Shown piece by piece: positions 1 through 5,209 of a stretch of DNA of 5,213 nt. The DNA comes from Syntrophomonadaceae bacterium (GTDB lineage: Bacteria; Bacillota; Syntrophomonadia; Syntrophomonadales; Syntrophomonadaceae). The stretch's first letter is position 1. Each line of letters begins with the position of its first letter. A program made the translations under genes and the position numbers. A model generated the notes under the pieces. The model made no database searches and was not told the DNA's origin. It was given only the letters and a program-made list of their open reading frames with translations. Location: assembly GCA_030526885.1 (NCBI GenBank), contig JAUNBV010000126.1, positions 1 to 5,213 of the forward strand, given 5' to 3'.

Positions 1-1199
1 TGGAGGGCAAGGACTTGAACGGCCCCCTGGCCGCCCAGGTGTACAAGACCATTGCCGACCCCTATATCGGCCGCCTGAGCCTGTTCCGCATCTTTACCGG
101 CAGCATGAAGGCCGACTCCGTGGTTTATAACCTGAACAAGGAAAAAGAAGAAAAGATATCGCAGCTGCTGATCATGACCGGCAAAGAGCAAAGCGCGGTA
201 CCCGAAATGTTTGCCGGCGATATCGGCGCGGTGGCCAAGCTCGCCGTGACCACTACCTCCGACACCCTGTCGGTGCGCGGCGGCGATATTATGTTTGACC
301 CCGTAAACTTCCCCCTGCCCACCCTGAGCATGGCTATCGAGCCCAAGAGCAAAGGCGACGAAGACAAGCTCTCCGGCGCGCTGGGCCGTATCCTGGAGGA
401 AGACCCCACCATCACCATAGAAAAGAACGTAGAGACCCGCCAGACCATTATCACCACCATGGGAGACGCCCATATCGATATCATTTTGGATAAACTCTCC
501 CGCAAATACGGCGTGGAAGTTATCAGCAAAGATATGCGCATCCCTTATCGGGAAACCATTCGCGGCATGGTGGAAGCGGAAGGCAAACATAAAAAGCAGA
601 GCGGCGGGCACGGCCAATACGGTCATGTATGGGTGAAATTCGAGCCCACCGAGGATGGCAATTTTGTCTTTGAAGAAAACGTGTTCGGCGGTTCGGTGCC
701 CCGCAACTTCTTCCCCGCAGTGGAAAAGGGCCTGATGGAAGCTATGGAGGAAGGCGTGCTGGCGGGTTATCCCGTCACCAACCTCAAAGCTACCCTGTAC
801 GACGGCTCCTACCACTCCGTAGACTCCTCGGAAATGGCCTTTAAAATGGCCGCCAAGCTGGCTTTCAAGGCCGGGGTGGAAAAGGCCAAGCCGGTACTCC
901 TGGAGCCCATAGTAAACGTGGAGATAATCATTCCCGATAACTTCATGGGCGACATTATCGGCGACTTGAACAGCAAGCGCGGACGCGTCATGGGCATGGA
1001 GCCCGTCGGCAAAAAGCAGATGGTCAAAGCCCAGGTGCCGCTGGCGGAAATGGCCCGCTATACCATCGACCTGAAATCCATAACCCAGGGGCGCGGTAAA
1101 TTCAAAATGCAGGTAAGCCATTACGAAGAAGTGCCCGCGCAGGACGCGGAAAAGATCATCGCCCGGGCCAAACAGGAAAAAGAAGAAAAAGACAAATAG
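1..1199 (+). CDS. fusA: Elongation factor G-like translation GTPase (FusA2 type), 5'-truncated by window edge
   Basis: The open frame is already running at the left edge (first whole codon at 3) and ends with TAG at 1197-1199, giving 398 visible residues. The GTPase domain lies outside the window; domains II to V are visible. Domain II begins near GPLAAQVYKT; domain III carries GDAHIDIILDKLSRKYGVEV; domain IV has KQSGGHGQYGHVWVKFEP and the tip loop GSYHSVDSSEMAF, whose His (codon 813-815) matches the tip histidine of EF-G. Domain V has the PDNFMGDIIGDLNSKRGRVMG signature. EF-G is a cytoplasmic factor that drives tRNA-mRNA translocation on the ribosome. The GGHGQYG and charged KHKK variants resemble the FusA2-like paralogue rather than canonical EF-G (GGRGQ), so its exact role (second EF-G, recycling or stress form) is uncertain. 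The Lys/Glu-rich C-terminal tail is a short extension. A terminator follows, so it probably ends its transcript. Confidence 0.9.
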   Translation, partial: EGKDLNGPLAAQVYKTIADPYIGRLSLFRIFTGSMKADSVVYNLNKEKEEKISQLLIMTGKEQSAVPEMFAGDIGAVAKLAVTTTSDTLSVRGGDIMFDPVNFPLPTLSMAIEPKSKGDEDKLSGALGRILEEDPTITIEKNVETRQTIITTMGDAHIDIILDKLSRKYGVEVISKDMRIPYRETIRGMVEAEGKHKKQSGGHGQYGHVWVKFEPTEDGNFVFEENVFGGSVPRNFFPAVEKGLMEAMEEGVLAGYPVTNLKATLYDGSYHSVDSSEMAFKMAAKLAFKAGVEKAKPVLLEPIVNVEIIIPDNFMGDIIGDLNSKRGRVMGMEPVGKKQMVKAQVPLAEMARYTIDLKSITQGRGKFKMQVSHYEEVPAQDAEKIIARAKQEKEEKDK

Positions 1200-1220
1200 C
1201 GCCTATATAGATGTGCTCTC

Positions 1221-1279
1221 CGGCTTCGGCCCGCCTGCCCCCCCACCATCGGGCATGACCGGTCGAAGCCGTTTGTTTT
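1221..1279 (+). terminator. Intrinsic terminator after the EF-G-like gene
   Basis: CGGCTTCGGCC (1221-1231) pairs with GGTCGAAGCCG (1261-1271) in an 11-bp stem containing one G-T wobble. A smaller inner stem, TGCCC (1236-1240) with GGGCA (1251-1255), lies inside the loop. A T-rich tract (TTTGTTTT) follows. It lies 22 bases after the stop codon and separates this gene from the channel gene. Confidence 0.8.
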
Positions 1280-1313
1280 ACCCTTAAATAACCCAAAAAG
1301 GGGCTGGAAAAGC

Positions 1314-2429
1314 ATGGAATGGGATAATATAAAACTATTGCTGGATCAATATCTCACGCATCCTGACATCTGGTGGCTGGAGACCCTGTACGCGCTGCTG
1401 ATCTTTCTCGTCTTCGTGCTGCTGCGCAACACCGTGGTCAGCCTGATATACTTCATGGTACATCGACTGGCCCAAAAGAGTCCGGTCATGATCGTGGATC
1501 GCATTATCCGTGCGTATGAAAAGCCCATAAAAAACCTGGTGCTGGTTATCGGGGCATATGTGGCGCTCGATTACCTCACCTTCACCGCCACCCTGGACGA
1601 ATTTATCCTCAAGCTGTTCCGCTCCCTGGTGATAGTTTTCCTGTTTTCCGGCCTGTATCGCTGCCTCAACGATGAAGTGCTGATGCGGGATCGCCTGCAG
1701 GACCATATGGGCATGGATCAGCTGCTGACCGGGTTTTTGACCAAGATATTCAAGTTTATCATCATCGCGCTGGCCTTTTTGGTGGTAGTGAGCGAGTGGG
1801 GCTATGACGTGAACGGATTCATCGCCGGCCTGGGGCTGGGCGGGTTGGCCATCGCGCTGGCCGCGCAAAGCGCGCTGGCCGATCTTATCGGCGGGGCGGG
1901 TATTATCATGGAAAAACCCTATGCCATAGGCGATTGGGTGCAGACCCCTTCGGTAGACGGCATCGTGGAGGACATCAGCTTTCGGCGCACCACCTTCCGT
2001 ACTTTGAGCCAGGACCTGGTCACCGTGCCCAACGCCACCATCGCCACCGAAGCCATAAAGAACCTCAGCCGCAAAGAAAAGCGCCTGCTGGAGCTGCGCA
2101 TCGGCGTTACCTACAACACCACCGCCGGGCAGTTGGAGCAATGCGTGCGGCGCATCCACGCCATGCTGCGCGAAAACCAAGGCATCCATCAGGAACAGAT
2201 CGTAGTCAACTTTGAGAAATTCAACGACAGCAGCCTGGATATATTGGTGTGGTGCTATACCAAAGAAAAAAACCTGGCCGCTTATTCCGCCGTGCGCGAG
2301 GATGTGAACTACCGGATCATGGCCATACTGAAAGAAGAAGGTGTATCCGCCGCTTTCCCCAGCCACAGCATCTACATGGAACACGGCGCCCAGATCGGGC
2401 GGCCGGAGAAAAACGAGGAAGCCCTGTAA
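1314..2429 (+). CDS. MscS-family small-conductance mechanosensitive ion channel
   Basis: This 371-residue membrane protein is recognised by the MscS pore helix and beta-domain signature: GLGLGGLAIALAAQSALADL (about residues 172-191), then GAGIIMEKPYAIGDWV leading into the beta domain. Hydrophobic segments lie near residues 24-48, 73-93, 97-118, 145-163 and 168-199, giving about five membrane helices, two more than E. coli MscS. This is closer to the YnaI/YbdG-like layout. The C-terminal half (from about 200) should form the cytoplasmic vestibule. The family opens under membrane tension to release solutes during hypo-osmotic shock; that role is inferred from family. The ATG at 1314 is chosen because AAGGGG (1298-1303) precedes it by 10 bases. 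A terminator on each side suggests it is a single-gene transcript, although no clear promoter could be placed between 1280 and 1313. Confidence 0.95.
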   Translation: MEWDNIKLLLDQYLTHPDIWWLETLYALLIFLVFVLLRNTVVSLIYFMVHRLAQKSPVMIVDRIIRAYEKPIKNLVLVIGAYVALDYLTFTATLDEFILKLFRSLVIVFLFSGLYRCLNDEVLMRDRLQDHMGMDQLLTGFLTKIFKFIIIALAFLVVVSEWGYDVNGFIAGLGLGGLAIALAAQSALADLIGGAGIIMEKPYAIGDWVQTPSVDGIVEDISFRRTTFRTLSQDLVTVPNATIATEAIKNLSRKEKRLLELRIGVTYNTTAGQLEQCVRRIHAMLRENQGIHQEQIVVNFEKFNDSSLDILVWCYTKEKNLAAYSAVREDVNYRIMAILKEEGVSAAFPSHSIYMEHGAQIGRPEKNEEAL

Positions 2430-2452
2430 GTAGGCGTACCCCGGCCCCGGAC

Positions 2453-2497
2453 AAAAACGCAGCCACCACCGATAAGGTCGTGGCTGCATTATTTTTT
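2453..2497. terminator. Bidirectional intrinsic terminator between convergent genes
   Basis: GCAGCCAC (2459-2466) pairs with GTGGCTGC (2480-2487). After one C-C mismatch, ACC (2468-2470) pairs with GGT (2476-2478), closing a GATAA loop. On the plus strand the stem is followed by ATTATTTTTT, which ends the channel gene. On the minus strand it is followed by GTTTTTGT, which can serve the regulator gene ending at 2516. Confidence 0.88.
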
Positions 2498-2515
2498 GGT
2501 CGGGGCGCACACTTG

Positions 2516-2869
2516 TTATTCTTTAGCCAGGCTATATTGCTGTTCCAGCAGGACGTCGATGATTTTATTCACCGTCAGCAGCGTGACCGAAGAGCATTTT
2601 GCCAGTTTTCCGGCTATTTCCCGGTCAATGATGGACTGGGGACGGGAGAAAGGCGTGTCAAGCAGAAAGAAATCCAGGCTGGTTTCCAAGGCGCAGGATA
2701 TTTTTAGCAACACGGACAGCGAGACCTTGCTCTGCCCGGTCTCGATATGGCTTAAATAATTATTTGAACACCCGGCCATTTCGCCGAGTTCCGCCTGAGT
2801 AAGACCTTTTTCCAAGCGTAGTTTTCTAATCCTTTGACCAATCTTAATATAGTCGATGTCATGCGACAT
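2516..2869 (-). CDS. XRE/Cro-type helix-turn-helix transcriptional regulator
   Basis: From the ATG at 2869 the product is 117 residues. Residues about 10-64 form a Cro/C1-type HTH domain: IGQRIRKLRLEKGLTQAELG, then GCSNNYLSHIETGQSKVSL, with the recognition helix near residues 35-43. The C-terminal half (about 65-117) is a short helical region (DFFLLDTPFSRPQSIIDREI...) probably for dimerisation; no ligand domain or peptidase motif is seen. A GTG at 2884 in the same frame gives five more residues, but it overlaps the GGTGGTGAT purine-rich stretch that would be the ribosome binding site of the ATG, so the ATG is preferred. It diverges from the 63-residue gene, and the intergenic region carries palindromes that may be its operators. 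Similar small regulators often control their own promoter and a neighbour; this is inference here. Confidence 0.9.
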   Translation of the reverse strand: MSHDIDYIKIGQRIRKLRLEKGLTQAELGEMAGCSNNYLSHIETGQSKVSLSVLLKISCALETSLDFFLLDTPFSRPQSIIDREIAGKLAKCSSVTLLTVNKIIDVLLEQQYSLAKE

Positions 2870-2890
2870 TATCAGAATCACCACCAGTTC

Positions 2891-2949
2891 AAATGCATTT
2901 TATTAAATAGCGGCCTAAATCTAAACAAACCACAAATGCATATTGCATT
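2891..2949. promoter_or_regulatory. Palindromic putative operators between the XRE gene and the small divergent gene
   Basis: Two palindromes share the half-site AATGCA: a 10-bp palindrome AAATGCATTT (2891-2900) and AATGCA-TAT-TGCATT (2935-2949). They lie upstream of the XRE gene. The second overlaps the -35 of a plus-strand promoter candidate. A weak minus-strand promoter for the XRE gene can be drawn as TTGTTT (2923-2928), 17 bases, TAATAA (2900-2905), placing the first palindrome next to its -10. Two-fold symmetric sites beside an XRE gene suit autoregulation; this is inferred, not shown. Confidence 0.45.
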
Positions 2950-2971
2950 AACGGTTACAATATGCTATATT
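2943..2971 (+). promoter_or_regulatory. Putative sigma-A-type promoter for the 63-residue gene
   Basis: TTGCAT (2943-2948), a 17-base spacer and TATATT (2966-2971) lie about 50 bases upstream of the start codon at 3020. The -35 hexamer overlaps the right arm of the palindrome at 2935-2949, so binding there would block the promoter. Confidence 0.45.
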
Positions 2972-3019
2972 TATTTTAAATAGTCTGAACTGTTACGGCG
3001 GAAGGGGCAAGCGTCAACA

Positions 3020-3211
3020 ATGAAAAAAGACGATTATATAAAGCTTATATCGTCGCGCGGCAATGCCTACGGCGAGAAGGGGGGCACGCTTGATTTACTT
3101 AAATGGTGTAACAAACGCGGCCTCTTTCAGGTTACGGAGGATGAGGCGCGGCGTTTTTGGGAGGACCCCAACTCGGCTTATGAGGCGGAAGAGGAAAAGC
3201 CGGATAAATAG
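3020..3211 (+). CDS. Small hypothetical protein, 63 residues
   Basis: This short gene is not recognised. It starts at ATG 3020 with GGAAGGGG (3000-3007) 12 bases upstream, a slightly long spacing, and ends with TAG at 3209-3211. The product has a basic, lysine-rich start (MKKDDYIKLISSRGNAYGEK), a central LLKWCNKRGLFQVTEDEARRF likely to be helical, and a very acidic tail (YEAEEEKPDK). There is no signal peptide, membrane segment or cysteine pair. It is divergent from the XRE regulator and has its own promoter candidate overlapping a palindrome, which suggests it is controlled by that regulator. It could be a small phage- or element-type accessory protein; no function is claimed. It is supported as a real gene by the RBS, promoter and sensible residue composition, not by known homology. 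Confidence 0.6.
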   Translation: MKKDDYIKLISSRGNAYGEKGGTLDLLKWCNKRGLFQVTEDEARRFWEDPNSAYEAEEEKPDK

Positions 3212-3463
3212 AGGGCGCGACATAAAACGCGGATTAACCGGCGGTAACGTATGGCGTGATTATTTTTTAGATGTCTGATGCGGATGGCTTTTTTCGCAGG
3301 CGAAGCGTACTTCCGAATGTGAAACCCTATGTATCGACGCAAGCTGGGGCGAGTAAATCATCGTAAGCAGTTAAAATGTACGCCGTCATACACTATTAAC
3401 GCATTATGTACATAGTTAACGAATTCATTTTTCCATTTATCAGTCATATTTAATAATATTGTG
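3212..3463. other. Intergenic stretch without a recognisable gene, with inverted repeats
   Basis: No convincing gene is visible on either strand. Visible structure: a tight inverted repeat TTCGC-AG-GCGAA (3293-3304), a pair GCGTAC (3305-3310) and GTACGC (3378-3383) that could close a folded RNA of about 80 bases with an internal hairpin (CTG...CAG around CGA...TCG), and a 10-bp palindrome TATGTACATA (3405-3414). T-runs at 3263-3268 and 3289-3294 are not preceded by a solid stem, so no terminator is called for the small gene. Confidence 0.4.
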
Positions 3464-3492
3464 TTGCATTTACAATTAATATGTTGTATAAT
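3464..3492 (+). promoter_or_regulatory. Sigma-A-type promoter of the riboswitch-controlled transcript
   Basis: TTGCAT (3464-3469), a 17-base spacer and a perfect TATAAT (3487-3492) predict a transcript starting near 3499. The -35 sequence and spacing are the same as those of the promoter candidate at 2943-2971, and both read TTGCATT. The transcript would begin just before the long stem-loop and the aptamer. Confidence 0.65.
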
Positions 3493-3506
3493 GGTTGCAC
3501 AAAGAG

Positions 3507-3604
3507 TAATCCCTTTTGTTTTATTGCGCTTTTTAGCCCAATTATCCTTATGTTCACCGCAGCAAACCTACATCAAACAGCAAGCGCGGCCATAAAAGGG
3601 ATTA
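3507..3604. repeat. Long inverted repeat (stem-loop) at the start of the leader
   Basis: TAATCCCTTTT (3507-3517) and AAAAGGGATTA (3594-3604) are perfect 11-base complements, extendable by a G-T and a T-A pair (3518-3519 with 3592-3593). After a small internal loop, GCGCTT (3526-3531) pairs with AAGCGC (3582-3587). The apical loop is about 50 bases. It ends 11 bases before the riboswitch aptamer, so in RNA it would form an independent 5' domain of the leader. No known family is recognised. Confidence 0.65.
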
Positions 3605-3615
3605 GCCAAGCCAAA

Positions 3616-3707
3616 GCAATATACTGGGCAAACCTGCAGAAATGCAGTGTGCGCAAAGCCATGAGACTAAACCGCAATAATATTTCGCGGCATGTCGGTC
3701 TGGTTGC
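3616..3707 (+). promoter_or_regulatory. Cyclic-di-GMP class I (GEMM-I) riboswitch aptamer
   Basis: The aptamer senses the bacterial second messenger cyclic di-GMP. The conserved GEMM-I blocks occur in order: GGGCAAACC (3626-3634); a hairpin CTGCA-GAAA-TGCAG (3634-3647) capped by the GNRA tetraloop; GCGCAAAGCC (3651-3660); CTAAACC (3667-3673) forming the tetraloop receptor side; a variable hairpin CCGC (3672-3675) with GCGG (3687-3690); and a closing GGTTGC (3702-3707). GCAA (3616-3619) pairs with TTGC (3704-3707) to close the domain. The layout matches the well-studied Vibrio cholerae Vc2 aptamer. The GGG run keeps the G that contacts the ligand (near 3627); the cGAMP-preferring variants carry A there, so c-di-GMP is the expected ligand. 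The usual GACGCAAAG reads TGCGCAAAG here, a small deviation. A terminator and a start codon follow, so it regulates the gene starting at 3788. Confidence 0.9.
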
Positions 3708-3716
3708 ACTATATCC

Positions 3717-3749
3717 AGCGGGATTTGCCAAACGCAGACCCCGCTTTTT
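3717..3749 (+). terminator. Riboswitch expression platform: intrinsic terminator
   Basis: AGCGGG (3717-3722) pairs with CCCGCT (3740-3745), with an inner TGC (3726-3728)/GCA (3734-3736) pairing, and the stem runs into TTTTT (3745-3749). It lies between the aptamer and the gene start. CTGG (3700-3703), part of the aptamer, can instead pair with CCAG (3715-3718), which overlaps the base of the terminator stem. Ligand binding would hold CTGG inside the aptamer and favour the terminator, suggesting an OFF switch; the direction is inference. Confidence 0.8.
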
Positions 3750-3773
3750 CGCGTATTCCCTACATTATTTTTT

Positions 3774-3780
3774 AAGGAGG
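3774..3780 (+). promoter_or_regulatory. Strong Shine-Dalgarno that sets the start of the disrupted gene
   Basis: AAGGAGG is followed after seven bases (CGTTCGG) by ATG at 3788. This near-ideal site, just after the riboswitch terminator, shows that a real gene began here even though only its first codons remain in the window. Confidence 0.85.
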
Positions 3781-3787
3781 CGTTCGG

Positions 3788-3843
3788 ATGGAACCATGGA
3801 AGCACAGCGTACAGGACCGGTTGTTTAAGGGGGAGGAGGAACG
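3788..3843 (+). pseudogene. 5' fragment of a riboswitch-controlled gene, interrupted by the IS256-family element
   Basis: The gene starts at ATG 3788 behind an ideal Shine-Dalgarno and reads MEPWKHSVQDRLFKGEEE, about 18 intact codons, before the left end of the insertion sequence. The frame then runs on into the element and stops at TGA 3908-3910, giving a 40-residue hybrid peptide whose last part is encoded by IS DNA. The native N-terminus is charged and soluble-looking, with no signal peptide or membrane helix, so the intact product was probably cytoplasmic or had later membrane segments. The product cannot be named from this fragment. Its leader (promoter, c-di-GMP-I aptamer, terminator) shows that the intact gene was controlled by c-di-GMP, commonly linked to motility, adhesion, sporulation or c-di-GMP turnover. 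The rest of the gene should continue to the right of the window. Confidence 0.7.
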
Positions 3844-3845
3844 GG

Positions 3846-3873
3846 TAGTGTCAAATATTTTTCGCAAAATTGA
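3846..3873 (+). repeat. Left terminal inverted repeat of the IS256-family element
   Basis: TAGTGTCAAATATTTTTCGC, followed by AAAATTGA, matches the reverse complement of the right end with several mismatches and one extra A in the AAAATTGA run. It is the transposase binding and cleavage site expected for this family. The shared core is TTTCGC-AAATTGA. Confidence 0.7.
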
Positions 3874-3886
3874 TTATCCACTTGGC

Positions 3887-3904
3887 GGCCGGCAGCTAGC
3901 CGGC
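3887..3904. repeat. Small GC-rich hairpin over the transposase stop codon
   Basis: GCCGGC (3888-3893 region) and GCCGGC (3899-3904 region) flank the TAG stop of the transposase in a short stem-loop. No T-run follows on the minus strand, so it is not a typical terminator; it might limit read-through between outside and transposase. Confidence 0.4.
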
Positions 3905-5089
3905 AACTGAGTCCCCTTGTTCTTTCAGCATGTCGTACAGATGGGCCATGTTCATATATCGCTTAGTGCCCCATGCCTTGCTGGCCACGTGGCGCAACCT
4001 GGCACATACAAGCATCAACGCCGAGTTCCCGTCCGGAAAACAGCCCACCACCCGCGTTCGTCGACGGATTTCCCGGTTTAGCCGTTCGATTACGTTGTTG
4101 CTGCGCAGCTTCGACCAGTGCACATAGGGGAACTCCATATACGTCAGGGTTTCATTGATACCCTCCTCCAGCTTCTTGGCCGCCTCGTTCAGCTTCATTT
4201 CCCTCAGCTTGGATGCCACCGCCGACGCTTTTTCCCTGGCTGCCCCCTTGCTCTCCTGGGCGTGGATGGCTTTGAGCATGGCGGCTACCTCTCTCATCTT
4301 GGAACGCGGGGTCACCGAGAATATATTGCGGTGGAAGTGTACCGTGCAGCGCTGGTATTTGGCGTCGGGATACACTTCATTGACCGCTTCCAGCAGGCCT
4401 ATGTTCTTGTCCCCGATGAATAGCTGGGTTCCCTTGAGCCCCCGCTGCTTAAGGCTGCGAAGGAACTCCAGCCAGCTGGCCCGGTCTTCTTTCATGCCTT
4501 CGGATGCCCCGATTACCTCGCGGTAGCCCTCCTCGTTCACCGCCATGGCGATCAAGATGGCCACGTTCTCGTATTCGCCTCCCCAGTTGCGCTTCAGGTA
4601 TATGCCGTCCATGTAAACGTAGGGGTATTCCCCGGACAATGGTCGCTGGCGCCAGGCGTCAATGTGCCCGTACACTTTCTTGTTCAGGTTGCTCACGGTG
4701 CCGGCTGATACTTTCGTCCCCCAGAGGGCTTCGGTTATGTCCTCCACCCGGCGCACTGACACCCCGGCCAGGTACATCTCGATTAAGGCTTCCTCCACGG
4801 AACTCTCACGGCGGCGGTAACGCTCGATGATCGCGGTCTCGAAGGCGACTCCTTTGAGCTTGGGCACCTTCAGCTTCACGTCGCCGGAAGTGGTGGTGAG
4901 GTTCCGTTCGTAATGGCCTGAGCGGTAGCCCTGCCGCCCTTGGGTGCGCTCGTAGCGGCCCGCGTTGATCAGTTCCTCTGCCTCCTTGTCTAGCAGCTCG
5001 TTTAGGGTTTCCTCCACGCTGTTGCGCACCAATTGTTTTAATTCCTGCTTTATCGCGCCTTCGTTTAGGTGTATAATCTTTTCGGACAT
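3896..5089 (-). CDS. IS256-family (Mutator-type) DDE transposase
   Basis: The 397-residue protein is full length for the family and has no frameshift or internal stop, so it could be active. It catalyses cut-out and re-insertion of the element, with an RNase H-like DDE core. Visible landmarks: an N-terminal helical DNA-binding region (1-130) with the GRQGYRSGHYERNL motif; the first catalytic Asp in YVYMDGIYLKR (Asp161); the second in LFIGDKNIGLLEAV (Asp227); the conserved RCTVHFHRN (248-254); and the catalytic Glu in NNVIERLNREIRRRTRVVG (Glu335 most likely). The ATG at 5089 is preceded by AGAGGAG (complement of 5100-5106) at about nine bases. A promoter candidate lies just upstream inside the element. 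The product is convincingly assigned; the exact IS name cannot be given without a search. Confidence 0.97.
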   Translation of the reverse strand: MSEKIIHLNEGAIKQELKQLVRNSVEETLNELLDKEAEELINAGRYERTQGRQGYRSGHYERNLTTTSGDVKLKVPKLKGVAFETAIIERYRRRESSVEEALIEMYLAGVSVRRVEDITEALWGTKVSAGTVSNLNKKVYGHIDAWRQRPLSGEYPYVYMDGIYLKRNWGGEYENVAILIAMAVNEEGYREVIGASEGMKEDRASWLEFLRSLKQRGLKGTQLFIGDKNIGLLEAVNEVYPDAKYQRCTVHFHRNIFSVTPRSKMREVAAMLKAIHAQESKGAAREKASAVASKLREMKLNEAAKKLEEGINETLTYMEFPYVHWSKLRSNNVIERLNREIRRRTRVVGCFPDGNSALMLVCARLRHVASKAWGTKRYMNMAHLYDMLKEQGDSVAG

Positions 5090-5133
5090 GGTTCGCGGCT
5101 CCTCTCTTGGTAGATTTGTAGTGTGGTGACTCT

Positions 5134-5162
5134 ATCATACCAAGTGGTCGCGCCCATGTCTC
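5134..5162 (-). promoter_or_regulatory. Putative transposase promoter within the IS
   Basis: On the minus strand GAGACA (complement of 5157-5162), a 17-base spacer and TATGAT (complement of 5134-5139) lie about 45 bases before the transposase start codon. The -35 matches TTGACA at four positions and the -10 matches TATAAT at five. Confidence 0.5.
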
Positions 5163-5182
5163 CTTCTATCCTAGCGCTTTTT

Positions 5183-5209
5183 TCAATTTGCGAAACTTAT
5201 TGTACCTTA
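5183..5209 (-). repeat. Right terminal inverted repeat of the IS256-family element
   Basis: Read on the minus strand, TAAGGTACAATAAGTTTCGC then AAATTGA. It corresponds to the left repeat at 3846-3873 with one gap. The window ends a few bases beyond, so the outer border and target duplication cannot be fully verified. Confidence 0.65.

Noticed and set aside
1335..2510. A 391-residue minus-strand open frame opposite the channel gene
   Set aside because: It is the shadow of the MscS-family gene; the product is rich in His, Gln and Gly with no domain, and it crosses the terminator at 2453-2497.
2870..2884. GTG start at 2884 for the XRE regulator
   Set aside because: It overlaps the purine-rich sequence that serves as ribosome binding site of the ATG at 2869, and the extra residues lie outside the HTH domain.
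3222..3294. Terminator for the 63-residue gene at one of the T-runs
   Set aside because: Only three- to four-base stems precede the T-runs at 3263-3268 and 3289-3294, too weak to call.
3481..3828. A 115-residue plus-strand open frame starting at 3481
   Set aside because: Its first codon lies at the -10 of a good promoter, and it runs through the stem-loop, riboswitch and terminator without a ribosome binding site. The real start downstream is in another frame at 3788.
4118..4830. Several plus-strand open frames within the IS
   Set aside because: All are antisense shadows of the intact transposase, with no ribosome binding site and unusual Arg/Pro/Ser-rich composition.
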